The notes beneath the pieces were generated by a model that did no database searches, was not told the origin of the DNA, and was given only the letters and a program-made list of their open reading frames with translations. A program made the position numbers and the translations under genes. Positions 33,810 through 42,301 of a DNA stretch of 49,872 bases are shown in pieces. The stretch is from Flavobacterium sp. (GTDB lineage: Bacteria; Bacteroidota; Bacteroidia; Flavobacteriales; Flavobacteriaceae), in assembly GCA_030591585.1 (NCBI GenBank), contig JAUVAS010000008.1, forward strand, positions 1-49,872, given 5' to 3'. Position 1 is the first letter of the stretch, and every line of letters starts with the position of its first letter.

Positions 33810-35636
33810 TTAAAATTTAAAGTTTATAAAGGTTTGAAAATTTCTGTTAGGCATTGGCCTATAAGCAACATTTTCATAATATCTATTGAAAATATTGTTG
33901 ATTTTAATTCCTATTGAAATAGGAAATGTTTTTTTATTTAAGATATATTCCATCCCGATATTAGAAACCGAATACGCAGCTACCGTTCCTATATTATCTG
34001 TCGTAGTGAATACTTCTCCATTATAAATAACTTGATAGTAGACTGAAAATTGCTTAAAATGATAGTTGAGCAATCCAGTTATTTTGTGATACGGAACATA
34101 AATTAATTGTGTGCCTTTTTCTTTATCTATAGCCGAAGTGTAGGCATAATTCCCCGAAACACTTAGTTTATGTTTATTTAATTTCTTTGAATAAACTCCT
34201 GAAAATTCTACACCATAATTTTCGGTTTCCGAAATATTTACAGGCTTCCACAAACCACTATCTGTAGGTTGCCATTTTATTAAATCTTTAGATGTGATAT
34301 AAAAACCATTTACTTTCATTTGAAAGTTTTCCCAATTAAACTCGTTTCCTAAACCTACTTGATAAGATGTTTCTGGCGCTAATATTTCATTTCCTCCAGC
34401 ATCCCAAAACAAATCATTAAACGTAGGTACTCTATAGTTTTTGGATGCATTTACTTTAATAGTGTGCCAAGAATTTATACTATATTTTGCATCAACAGCA
34501 AACAAGAATGGATTATCAAAATCGTTTAAAAATTCTTGTCTAAAATTAATACCATAGCTTAGTTTTTCAGTCACCGTATGTTTTAGTAACAGCACAGCCG
34601 CTAAAGTATTTCGGTCATTATCTCCTATAGTACTTCCCTCCGCCTTTATATAGGTATAATCTAAAACCGAGCTTATTTTTAAGTTATTATTTAATTGGTA
34701 TTCCAACATATAATCACTTATAAATGTGTTTGAATTCCCTTCAAAAAAAAGTGATTTATTTTTATCTGGATAATATCTGTATCGCTCAAAAAGATGTCCT
34801 CCTTTTAGTGTAGATTTCCATTTGGAAAATGAAGTGTTCCAAGTCACTAAATTACGAGTGCTAACATCTTTATAATTGTCTTTTGTTGCTGCGGTAATGG
34901 TTCCAGAAAAATTACGATCGCTTAAAAAGTAATTGCTATTCCAGGTTAATGAACCTTTTTTTAATTTTATTCCTGTATTTGCTGAAATATTAAAACGTGT
35001 AAATTCCCCATTATCATTCTTTCTATCTAAGCCTAGATATTCATAATCGTTTTCCGAAGAGATAAAATCAACACCCAAATCAAAATAGTATTTTTTGTTT
35101 GACTGAATGGTTTTAAAATTTCCTTCAACCGTAGAAAAACTTCCATAGAGTAAATTCAAGTGTGACTCTTGATTCTTTTTAAACAAAATAGTATTATTTA
35201 GATGGATACTTCCGCCCACAGCACCACTCCCGTATTGCGTACTTCCTCCCCCACTTCTAATGGTAATATCACTAAAAGAAGCTGGCGAAATAGTATTAAA
35301 ATCGGTTTGCCCATTTAAGTTAGAATTAATATTAATTCCATTCCAAATCACGGCCGTTTGCGATGCATTGGTTCCTCTAAAAGATGGTGACGAAACCATA
35401 CCATAGCCATTCTCTTTAAAATAAATCGTAGAATTTTGACGTAAAACATCAGTTAAGGAAGCAGAATTTCGTTTAACTAAAGTATCAGATAATTGAATTA
35501 GTTGGTACCCTTCAGCGTATTCGGTAAGTTTAGAATCAATAATTACTTCTTCTAATTCCTGAATAGAATCCAACTGCGCAAACATTGACGTAGCACAAAA
35601 AAATAACGATATAAAAAAGTAAACCTGTTTCATCAT
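33810..35636 (-). CDS. btuB: TonB-dependent cobalamin receptor BtuB-like
   Basis: A 608-residue outer-membrane receptor. After the signal peptide (ending MFAQ) there is a short TonB-box region and a plug domain (SASLTDVLRQNS, SFRGTNASQTAVIWNGI, ITIRSGGGSTQYGSGAVGGSI). A 22-strand barrel follows, ending ...FQTFINFKF with a terminal Phe. Lengths match BtuB. The cobalamin riboswitch 47 bases upstream identifies the substrate as B12 or a relative. It forms an operon with the btuG-like gene and is divergent from btuF. Confidence 0.93.
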   Translation of the reverse strand: MMKQVYFFISLFFCATSMFAQLDSIQELEEVIIDSKLTEYAEGYQLIQLSDTLVKRNSASLTDVLRQNSTIYFKENGYGMVSSPSFRGTNASQTAVIWNGININSNLNGQTDFNTISPASFSDITIRSGGGSTQYGSGAVGGSIHLNNTILFKKNQESHLNLLYGSFSTVEGNFKTIQSNKKYYFDLGVDFISSENDYEYLGLDRKNDNGEFTRFNISANTGIKLKKGSLTWNSNYFLSDRNFSGTITAATKDNYKDVSTRNLVTWNTSFSKWKSTLKGGHLFERYRYYPDKNKSLFFEGNSNTFISDYMLEYQLNNNLKISSVLDYTYIKAEGSTIGDNDRNTLAAVLLLKHTVTEKLSYGINFRQEFLNDFDNPFLFAVDAKYSINSWHTIKVNASKNYRVPTFNDLFWDAGGNEILAPETSYQVGLGNEFNWENFQMKVNGFYITSKDLIKWQPTDSGLWKPVNISETENYGVEFSGVYSKKLNKHKLSVSGNYAYTSAIDKEKGTQLIYVPYHKITGLLNYHFKQFSVYYQVIYNGEVFTTTDNIGTVAAYSVSNIGMEYILNKKTFPISIGIKINNIFNRYYENVAYRPMPNRNFQTFINFKF

Positions 35637-35683
35637 CTATGCTTTTATCCCGAAAGCTCGATATTTAAATAAATTAATGATTT

Positions 35684-35830
35684 GGCAGGTCTCCTGGCTT
35701 GTCATTTAATCATCCTTCCCGTCTAAATAGTGACAGTGGTTAAGAATTGATAGATCCTGAAATGTATTCAGGATGACATACAGTTGCGGGAACAGCTTCG
35801 GATATTAACCGAATTCCCTTTTAAGAGCTT
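35684..35830 (-). promoter_or_regulatory. Cobalamin riboswitch upstream of btuB
   Basis: Read on the minus strand, the conserved blocks come in order: AAAAGGGAATTCGGT, then GAAGCTGTTCCCGCAACTGT, then CCACTG, then GGGAAGG, and finally the B12 box GCCAGGAGACCTGCC (35684-35698). These are the core elements of the AdoCbl/cobalamin class. The 3' edge is 47 bases before the btuB ATG, so control is likely by ribosome-site or terminator switching. The variable arm between CAACTGT and CCACTG is formed by a repeat-like hairpin (35754-35774). Confidence 0.93.
35753..35779. repeat. Repeat-type hairpin within the riboswitch variable arm
   Basis: ATCCTGAA (35754-35761), a 5-base loop, then TTCAGGAT (35767-35774) followed by GACA. 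The two hairpins of the repeat at 37160-37232 also have 8-bp stems and 5-base loops, and one shares GATCCTGA and TCAGGATGACA with this copy. Confidence 0.65.
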
Positions 35831-35834
35831 GTCT

Positions 35835-35854
35835 GTTCGAGCGCAGTCGAGAAC
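35835..35854. repeat. GTTCGAGCGCAGTCGAGAAC repeat at the riboswitch 5' edge
   Basis: A GC-rich palindrome-like unit (GTTC with GAAC, TCGA twice) of the TTCGA intergenic repeat type. It lies directly upstream of the riboswitch on the minus strand. The rest of the 35637-35958 gap is the riboswitch and the btuF promoter region. Confidence 0.4.
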
Positions 35855-35922
35855 TAAAATCTCAACCTAATACACGACAAACATCACTCACCAAAATTCT
35901 GTTCAAAAATAACACTTTGTTT

Positions 35923-35955
35923 TTTGTCCAATCAAATCAAATACCTTTATTTTTG
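35923..35955 (+). promoter_or_regulatory. Candidate promoter of btuF
   Basis: TTTG (35923-35926), a 21-base spacer, then TATTTTTG (35948-35955). The ATG at 35959 is so close that the transcript could be leaderless or nearly so. No second riboswitch is seen on this strand. Confidence 0.4.
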
Positions 35956-35958
35956 AAA

Positions 35959-37095
35959 ATGCGAAAATTACTTTTATTCTTTACTTTCTTGTCCGTTTTA
36001 ATTTCTTGCCAAGAAGTGAAAGAATCCCCTTCTATTGTAAAAGAAACCAATCCATCTTTTAAGATAGAATTCGCTAAAGGATTTGATGTTTCATACCACG
36101 AAGGCTATAAAATCATTACTTTAAAAAACGCGTGGCCTGAAGCTAAAAAAGAGTTTAAATATGCTTTAGTTGAAAAGGGAACGACCTTACCTTCCGCTGA
36201 AAGTTACGATGCGATTATTGCTATTCCTATAAATAAAATAGTAGTTACCTCCACAACTCATATTCCCTCATTAGAAATGTTAGGAGTTGATGAATCTCTT
36301 ATCGGTTTTCCGAATTTAAATTATATTTCTTCCGAAAAAACTAGAAAACGAATCAACAGTGGTCACATTACAGAACTTGGGAGAAACGAAGATATCAATA
36401 CCGAAGTATTGATAGAAATCAACCCAGACTTAGTCGTAGGTTTTGCAGTGGACGGAAATAATAAAAGTTTAAACACCATTAAAAAAACTGGAATTCCTGT
36501 GGTGTATAATGGCGATTGGACCGAAACCTCTCCTCTTGGAAAAGCAGAATGGATTAAATTTTTCGCTGCTTTTTACAACAAAGAAAAAGATGCAGATCGT
36601 ATTTTTTCTGAAATTAAATCGGAGTATTTAAAAGCAACAAAAATTGCGTTAAAAACAGAAAACATTCCAACGGTTTTAAGTGGTGCTATGTATAAAGATG
36701 TTTGGTATATCCCACAAGGTAAAAGTTGGGCAGCACAATTTATTGCCGATGCCAACGGAAACTATCTTTGGAAAGAAACTGAAGGCACGGGAAGTATTTC
36801 ACTAAATTTAGAAAACGTTTTAGAAAAAGCGGAGCATGCTAATTTTTGGATAGGTCCTAGTTATTATACAAGCTTGAGTCAGTTACAAGAAGCACACGCG
36901 GTTTACCAACAATTTGATGCTTTTAAAAACAATAACATCTATAATTTCACTAATAAAGTAGGGGAAACTGGCGGAATGCTTTATTTTGAACTCGCTCCCA
37001 ATAGACCCGATTTGGTTTTAAAAGATCTAATAAAAATTCTACATCCTGAATTATTAACCGACTATCAACCTTTCTTTTTTGAAAAACTGAGATAA
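35959..37095 (+). CDS. btuF: ABC transporter substrate-binding lipoprotein, BtuF-like
   Basis: A 378-residue lipoprotein. The start at 35959 (MRKLLLFFTFLSVLISC) is preferred because it gives a clean lipoprotein signal with Cys17. The mature part has two lobes of the class III binding-protein fold joined by a long helix: KIVVTSTTHIPSLEMLGVDES, NPDLVVGFAVDGN, then GKSWAAQFIADANGNYLW and a C-terminal lobe. Ligand is B12 or a ferric siderophore by family. The divergent riboswitch-btuB operon favours B12. The permease and ATPase genes follow. Confidence 0.85.
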   Translation: MRKLLLFFTFLSVLISCQEVKESPSIVKETNPSFKIEFAKGFDVSYHEGYKIITLKNAWPEAKKEFKYALVEKGTTLPSAESYDAIIAIPINKIVVTSTTHIPSLEMLGVDESLIGFPNLNYISSEKTRKRINSGHITELGRNEDINTEVLIEINPDLVVGFAVDGNNKSLNTIKKTGIPVVYNGDWTETSPLGKAEWIKFFAAFYNKEKDADRIFSEIKSEYLKATKIALKTENIPTVLSGAMYKDVWYIPQGKSWAAQFIADANGNYLWKETEGTGSISLNLENVLEKAEHANFWIGPSYYTSLSQLQEAHAVYQQFDAFKNNNIYNFTNKVGETGGMLYFELAPNRPDLVLKDLIKILHPELLTDYQPFFFEKLR

Positions 37096-37159
37096 AAGAA
37101 TTATAACTTATTCGTACTAACAGAAGATACTCTTTTCATTTTAGGGTAATTTCTCCTGT

Positions 37160-37232
37160 TTTGTCATTCTGGACTTGATCCAGAATCTATTTAATCCAAT
37201 TGTGGATCCTGAGTCAAACTCAGGATGACAAA
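37160..37232. repeat. Composite palindromic repeat with two 8-bp hairpins, between btuF and btuC
   Basis: Outer arms TTTGTCAT (37160-37167) and ATGACAAA (37225-37232) enclose two hairpins: ATTCTGGA/TCCAGAAT (37166-37186) and ATCCTGAG/CTCAGGAT (37206-37226). Both have 8-bp stems and 5-base loops. This is the fullest copy of the repeat that also occurs in the riboswitch. The rest of the 37096-37336 gap holds a TAACTTTG element at 37288-37295. Confidence 0.75.
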
Positions 37233-37336
37233 GTTGTTGCTATACCGTTATTACAAATAACTAAACTCTTTTAAATAAAACTTTGTGTAACTTTGAGGGG
37301 TACTAAATCAACAAGTAAAGAATTTCATTTTAAATT

Positions 37337-38368
37337 TTGCAAACACAAAAATCATATTCACTTCATTTTATAATCTTACTACTTTTATTAGTGGTCGCTT
37401 TTATATTGAATGTGAGTTTGGGCTCTGTTTCCATTCCTTTTAAGGAGATTTTTACTGGGCTTTTTGGCGGTGAAACTTCAAAATCCTCTTGGCAATTTAT
37501 CATATTTGAGTATCGATTACCAAAAGCCATTACTGCGATTCTAGCTGGTGGTGGATTGGCGGTTTCAGGATTATTAATGCAAACCCTTTTTAGAAATCCA
37601 TTAGCAGGTCCTTTTGTGTTAGGATTAAGTAGTGGTGCAAGTTTAGGTGTTGCTTTTTTAATATTAGGAGTGGGAATTTTTGGTGGTGCTTTGGGCGGAT
37701 TATTACTAAGTTCTTGGAGTTTAGTCATCGCCTCTGCATTGGGAAGTTTTTTAGTGCTATTGGCTGTTTTATCGGTTTCGTTTAAAGTAAAAGATACGAT
37801 GACCTTACTTATTATCGGGTTGATGTTTGGGAGTGTTACCGCAGCAATTGTATCTGTCCTCTCCTATTTTAGTAATGCAGAACAATTACAACAATTTGTG
37901 TTTTGGAGTTTTGGCACCTTAGGTAATGTTTCTTGGCAAGGAATCTTTATTTTATCTCTTTGTGTGTTGATAGGTTTAGTACTAAGTTTTACTTCAATAA
38001 AACCTTTGAACGCTCTATTGTTAGGGGAAAATTACGCAAAGAGTATGGGGATTAATATAAAAAAAACAACCTTATTTATTATTTTAGCAACGAGTTTATT
38101 GGCTGGAAGCATCACTGCTTTCGCAGGTCCAATAGCCTTTGTTGGCTTGGCGGTTCCGCATGTAACACGGCAATATTTTACCACTTCTAATCATTTAATT
38201 TTGTTACCTGCGGTTTTAATAAGTGGCGCTATATTAATGTTGATTTGCGATACGGTGGCACAGCTTCCGTTTACAGAATACACCTTGCCAATTAATGCAA
38301 TTACATCATTATTGGGAGCTCCTGTGGTGATTTGGTTATTAGTTCGGAAAAGAAAACTACTATTCTAA
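37337..38368 (+). CDS. btuC: ABC transporter permease, BtuC/FecCD type
   Basis: A 343-residue inner-membrane permease with about ten membrane segments. FecCD hallmarks are YRLPKAITAILAGGGLAVSGLLMQ (in parts), NPLAGPFVLGLSSGASLG and FAGPIAFVGLAVPHVTRQ, the last near the coupling helix. The start must be TTG at 37337 (or ATT just before), since an in-frame TAA lies at 37331 and the next ATG would remove the first membrane segment. It forms the channel for the BtuF-delivered ligand. It abuts the ATPase gene with no gap. Confidence 0.9.
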   Translation: MQTQKSYSLHFIILLLLLVVAFILNVSLGSVSIPFKEIFTGLFGGETSKSSWQFIIFEYRLPKAITAILAGGGLAVSGLLMQTLFRNPLAGPFVLGLSSGASLGVAFLILGVGIFGGALGGLLLSSWSLVIASALGSFLVLLAVLSVSFKVKDTMTLLIIGLMFGSVTAAIVSVLSYFSNAEQLQQFVFWSFGTLGNVSWQGIFILSLCVLIGLVLSFTSIKPLNALLLGENYAKSMGINIKKTTLFIILATSLLAGSITAFAGPIAFVGLAVPHVTRQYFTTSNHLILLPAVLISGAILMLICDTVAQLPFTEYTLPINAITSLLGAPVVIWLLVRKRKLLF

Positions 38369-39163
38369 ATGGCTTCAGAAAATAAACATAGCGTACTTGA
38401 AATTTCAGAATTAGCCATTGGTTATATTTCAAAAAAGAAAACTACTGTCGTTTCTGAAGGAATTAACTTTTCCATCAACAAAGGAGAATTGGTTGGATTA
38501 GTTGGCACTAATGGAATTGGAAAATCTACGTTGCTAAGAACATTAGCAGGAATGCAACCCTTCTTAAATGGTACTATTTCTATAAATAACAAACTATTGC
38601 AAGACATTTCAGCATTACAATTAGCCAATGAGTTGAGTATTGTTTTAACGGAAATCCCTGCCTCTAAAAACCTTACTGTTCTGGAATTGGTTTCACTAGG
38701 TAGACATCCTTATACAAATTGGGTGGGTACTCTTTCTGAAGCAGATAAAAAAATAATTCGTCATGCCATTACTGCTACAGAAATCGAACCTTTAATAACT
38801 AAAAAATGTTACGAATTAAGTGACGGACAGCTACAAAAATCAATGATAGCAAGAGCTTTGGCTCAGGATACTCCTTTAATTTTATTAGACGAGCCTACAA
38901 CTCATCTTGATTTGTACCATAGAGCCAGTGTATTAAAATTATTAAAAAACCTAAGTCAAAAAACCGGTAAAACCATTCTATTTTCAACTCATGAAATAGA
39001 TTTGGCTATTCAAGTAAGTGATAAAATGATTGTGATGACTTCTGAAAAAACTTTTTATAACTCACCTGAAGAATTAACGAATCAAGGTTGTTTTGAAAGT
39101 TTGTTTCCTAAAGAACTTATTTATTTTGACACAACAACAAAACGATTTGTTTTAAAAAATTAG
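38369..39163 (+). CDS. btuD: ABC transporter ATPase, BtuD/FecE type
   Basis: A 264-residue cytoplasmic ATPase. Walker A is GTNGIGKST (46-54), the signature is LSDGQ (150-154), Walker B is LILLDEP (170-176) and the switch His is in STHEID. Its start is adjacent to the permease stop, so the genes are coupled. It powers uptake of B12 (or a siderophore) through the permease. Confidence 0.92.
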   Translation: MASENKHSVLEISELAIGYISKKKTTVVSEGINFSINKGELVGLVGTNGIGKSTLLRTLAGMQPFLNGTISINNKLLQDISALQLANELSIVLTEIPASKNLTVLELVSLGRHPYTNWVGTLSEADKKIIRHAITATEIEPLITKKCYELSDGQLQKSMIARALAQDTPLILLDEPTTHLDLYHRASVLKLLKNLSQKTGKTILFSTHEIDLAIQVSDKMIVMTSEKTFYNSPEELTNQGCFESLFPKELIYFDTTTKRFVLKN

Positions 39164-39201
39164 AATACTTATGAGTACCTTTATAAAAACAATTTTATCT
39201 T

Positions 39202-40521
39202 ATGTCTGAAACTTTTCTTTTTATAGTACTCGCTATTATCACAGGTCTTCTTGGTGCTTTTATTGGCAATCGTTTTGCGCTTTTAAAACAAAAATCTGAA
39301 ACTGGAAAACTAGAAGCAGATTTATCCAATACAAAAGATCAAATAGAAAAACTAGAAACTAATATTGGAAATATTGTAAATGAACGAGAATCCATAAGAA
39401 ATGAAAAAGATTCTTATAAAAATGAGCTTACCAAAAGAACTTCTGAGCTTCATAATATGGAGCAAAAGCTTTTAGATCAAAAACAAGAAGTAGAAAAGCT
39501 ACAGGAAACGTTTACCAAAGAATTTGAAAACTTAGCCAATAAAATATTAGAAGAAAAATCTGAAAAATTTACCAAACAAAACAAAGAGAATTTAGACTTA
39601 CTTTTAAATCCACTTCAGAAAAAAATAGAATCTTTTGAAAAGAAGGTGGAAACCTCACAAAAGGAAAGTATAGGAATGCATTCTGCCTTAAAGCAGCAAT
39701 TAGAAGGCTTAAAAGATTTGAATCAACAAATGAGCAAAGAGGCCATCAACCTAGTCAATGCGCTTAAAGGAGATAGTAAGGCGCAAGGCGATTGGGGTGA
39801 AGTACAATTAGAAATAATTTTAGAAAAAGCTGGTTTGACCAACGGAGTCCATTTTTCTACGCAAGGCGGCTATCGAGATGAAGATGGAAATTTAAAGAAA
39901 CCAGATTTTATTATTAATCTTCCAGACAACAAGCATTTAATTGTTGATTCTAAAGTTTCATTAACTGCTTATGAAGGGTATTATAGTGCAGAAGATGATG
40001 AAACCAAAGAAGTGAACTTAAAAAAGCACATCGTTAGTATTCGGAAACATATTAAGGAATTAGGCGAAAAACAATATACTGACCTTTACGGAATAAACAC
40101 ACCAGATTATGTATTAATGTTTGTTCCTATTGAAGCTGCCTTATTAATTGCACTTAATGAAAACAATAAATTATACTTGGAAGCTTTTGATAAGAATGTA
40201 GTGTTGGTTTCAACCTCTACTCTTTTGGCAACATTAAGTACCGTTTCGTCTATTTGGAAACAGGAAGATCAAAAGAAAAATGTGATGGAAATCGCTAGAC
40301 AAGCCGGTGCTTTGTACGATAAGTTTGAAGGATTGGTTACTGATTTAATGGGAGTTGGAAAAAAACTAGATGCTGCAAAAAGTGACTATTCTTCTGCTAT
40401 GAACAAATTAGTAGAAGGGCGAGGCAACTTAGTAAACAGCGTTGAGAAAATTAAAAAATTAGGTGCCAAAACAAAAAAATCGTTGCCAGAGCAAATATTA
40501 AAACGTTCTGAAGAAGAGTAA
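39202..40521 (+). CDS. rmuC: DNA recombination protein RmuC homologue
   Basis: A 439-residue protein with an N-terminal membrane anchor (LFIVLAIITGLLGAFIG), then a long coiled coil (about 30-150, rich in Glu/Lys), then the RmuC domain (GDWGEVQLEIILEKAGL, KPDFIINLPDNKHLIVDSKVSL in parts, YVLMFVPIEAALLIAL). The core resembles restriction-endonuclease-like folds (PDF...VDSKV). RmuC limits inversions at short inverted repeats in E. coli. A Lys-rich tail ends the protein. It follows the ABC genes by 38 bases. Confidence 0.92.
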   Translation: MSETFLFIVLAIITGLLGAFIGNRFALLKQKSETGKLEADLSNTKDQIEKLETNIGNIVNERESIRNEKDSYKNELTKRTSELHNMEQKLLDQKQEVEKLQETFTKEFENLANKILEEKSEKFTKQNKENLDLLLNPLQKKIESFEKKVETSQKESIGMHSALKQQLEGLKDLNQQMSKEAINLVNALKGDSKAQGDWGEVQLEIILEKAGLTNGVHFSTQGGYRDEDGNLKKPDFIINLPDNKHLIVDSKVSLTAYEGYYSAEDDETKEVNLKKHIVSIRKHIKELGEKQYTDLYGINTPDYVLMFVPIEAALLIALNENNKLYLEAFDKNVVLVSTSTLLATLSTVSSIWKQEDQKKNVMEIARQAGALYDKFEGLVTDLMGVGKKLDAAKSDYSSAMNKLVEGRGNLVNSVEKIKKLGAKTKKSLPEQILKRSEEE

Positions 40522-40555
40522 TTAAATTATAATTTAGCAACTTAATATTAACAGT

Positions 40556-40927
40556 ATGAAAAAAGCACTTTACAAAATACTAGCCGTTATTATCTTTATA
40601 GCTATCGCTTGGTTTGTTTTTATTTATTTTGTGCCTTATAGCGAAGGAACCCGATCTGGAGAGCTCATTAAAGTAAGTAATAGAGGAGTGATTTTTAAAA
40701 CTTGGGAAGGTGAGATAAGTCAAGGCATCAGTGGTGCTCAGATATTCTCTTTTTCTGTATTAGATAAAGATAATAAGGTAATTGAAGATTTAAAAGAATT
40801 TCAAGGAAACTACGTAAAAGTCACTTATATAGAGCGGTATGCTTCTTTTGTGTTTTGGGGAGATACTAAATATTTTATCACTGAAGTAGTAAAAGAAACT
40901 TCACCTCATTTTAACAAAAAAGATTAA
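40556..40927 (+). CDS. Small single-pass membrane protein, family sometimes misnamed 6-phosphogluconate dehydrogenase
   Basis: A 123-residue protein with one N-terminal membrane segment (ILAVIIFIAIAWFVFIYFV). The conserved-looking part reads YSEGTRSGELIKVSNRGVIF, WEGEISQGISG and FSVLDKDNKVIEDL, then a beta-rich end with YVKVTYIERYASFVFWGDT. I recall close relatives in Bacteroidota labelled 6-phosphogluconate dehydrogenase. Nothing here supports that: no NADP fold and far too short. It lies 34 bases after rmuC. Function is unknown. Confidence 0.8.
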   Translation: MKKALYKILAVIIFIAIAWFVFIYFVPYSEGTRSGELIKVSNRGVIFKTWEGEISQGISGAQIFSFSVLDKDNKVIEDLKEFQGNYVKVTYIERYASFVFWGDTKYFITEVVKETSPHFNKKD

Positions 40928-40932
40928 AAAAA

Positions 40933-41295
40933 TTATTCTAAAATATTGAAGGAAAGTTTAACCGTTTTAAATTCAATTTCATTACTTATAGAATCAATTA
41001 TTTTTTCTGAAGTGATCTCAACAAAATCTTCACCAACATAACCAGACTGTGGTTTATATTTATATGAAACAGAAGAACCTGAAGTAGATCTAAATAGTTC
41101 GCTAATCTCAAAATGTGAAGCTTGTGATAGTATCTCTACAATATCATCTTCAGAATAATTTCCTACCCAGTAATTATATTCCAATGTATTGGAAAGATTA
41201 ATTGTTATTTCTACAACATTTGTAGTAACATCATCGTCTTTAGAGCAGGAAATTACAATCCCTATGGCTATTAAAATAAAAAAAACATTTTTCAT
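40933..41295 (-). CDS. Small lipoprotein of unknown function
   Basis: A 120-residue lipoprotein with lipobox VISC (Cys17) followed by SKDDD, a surface-export type acidic signal. The mature part is beta-rich (VVEITINLSNTLEYNYWVG, YKYKPQSGYVGEDFVEI, FKTVKLSFNILE). The GYVGEDFVEI phrase resembles cadherin-like or Ig-like modules. It converges with the previous gene, with only six bases between. I do not recognise a family. Confidence 0.65.
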   Translation of the reverse strand: MKNVFFILIAIGIVISCSKDDDVTTNVVEITINLSNTLEYNYWVGNYSEDDIVEILSQASHFEISELFRSTSGSSVSYKYKPQSGYVGEDFVEITSEKIIDSISNEIEFKTVKLSFNILE

Positions 41296-41406
41296 TTAAA
41301 TACTAAAATTGTTAGTGTGTAATAAAATACAATATTAATTTAATTTGTTTTAATGTCAGTTAATTTAAGCACTAATACACAAAAAAATAAGTCTAAACTA
41401 AAACCT

Positions 41407-42291
41407 TTAAAATATTCTAATCAAATTAAACCCAAAAAAGAAGTCACCATCTCCCCAATCACCTTGTGCTTGGGTAATAAATCCTTCTTCCACCATTGCT
41501 TGAGCATTACTAAAATGTACTTGAAATACATGGTCTCCTAATTCTAAATCCGTTCCAATTGAAAATGGATTCCTATACACTGAATTACTATTTCTATTTA
41601 AATGAATGCCGTAATCTGTTGTGATACTAACTACATCTGAAATTCTAACACGATAGCCTACTCCAATGGCAAATTGGTCATTTTCTTCATCATAAGCAAT
41701 AGTAGTTCCATCTTCTTGTTCCACAAAGCTTCTGGTAGCAAGGTTTTCATGAATATAAGTTGGAGACACAAATGCAGAAACTCTATTATCAAAAATAGTA
41801 AACTTTCTTGAAAAAATTAACTGTGAGGTATAAGTTAATCGATCTTCAAATTCTAAATTTGGATAAATATCTTCTTCTAACGATGTATTTGCTGTAATTA
41901 AATGATAACCAGCGATAGTAACCCAAAAACCATTTTTCTCCTGCTGTTTTAAGCGATATTTTACTTGAAGACCATATTTTTTTTGATTAGACGTTCTTGA
42001 AACTCCTACGTTTAACCAATCGTAAAATCCGTATATAAATTTAAATTGGGTAACGGAATTGTCCAAGCCAAAAAAATCATCAATTCCATTTTCCACAGAA
42101 CCAAATCGATGCGAAATCACCATATACAAATCACCTTTATAGGCAAGGTTGGTACTTTCAAAGTTGACTACTTTTAATGAGTTAAAAACTCCATAAACAG
42201 GAATTTTATCTTTTTTCACTACTTCTGTTTCTTCAGTTTGAGAAAATAATACAAAAGGAATTATCAATAATATAAACGTGATTTTTTTCAT
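41407..42291 (-). CDS. DUF5777-type outer-membrane beta-barrel protein
   Basis: A 294-residue protein with signal peptide (ending VLFSQ). The body alternates polar and aromatic residues in strands typical of a small barrel (YMVISHRFGSV, FKFIYGFYDWLNVGVSRT, QFAIGVGYRVRISD). The FGSVENGIDDFFGLDNS phrase is characteristic of DUF5777 as I recall it. The C-terminus ends FFGFNLIRIF with a terminal Phe, as in outer-membrane barrels. It lies 10 bases after a haem-binding lipoprotein gene, and such pairs recur in Bacteroidota. The two may work in extracellular redox or uptake (inference). Confidence 0.75.
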   Translation of the reverse strand: MKKITFILLIIPFVLFSQTEETEVVKKDKIPVYGVFNSLKVVNFESTNLAYKGDLYMVISHRFGSVENGIDDFFGLDNSVTQFKFIYGFYDWLNVGVSRTSNQKKYGLQVKYRLKQQEKNGFWVTIAGYHLITANTSLEEDIYPNLEFEDRLTYTSQLIFSRKFTIFDNRVSAFVSPTYIHENLATRSFVEQEDGTTIAYDEENDQFAIGVGYRVRISDVVSITTDYGIHLNRNSNSVYRNPFSIGTDLELGDHVFQVHFSNAQAMVEEGFITQAQGDWGDGDFFFGFNLIRIF

Positions 42292-42301
42292 AATTGCGTG
42301 A

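Noticed and set aside
37363-37728. Minus-strand frame of 121 residues, Pro/Lys-rich
   Set aside because: Antisense shadow of the btuC-like permease.
41353-41541. Plus-strand frame of 62 residues before and inside the DUF5777 gene end
   Set aside because: Mostly antisense to the barrel gene and without protein-like conservation features.
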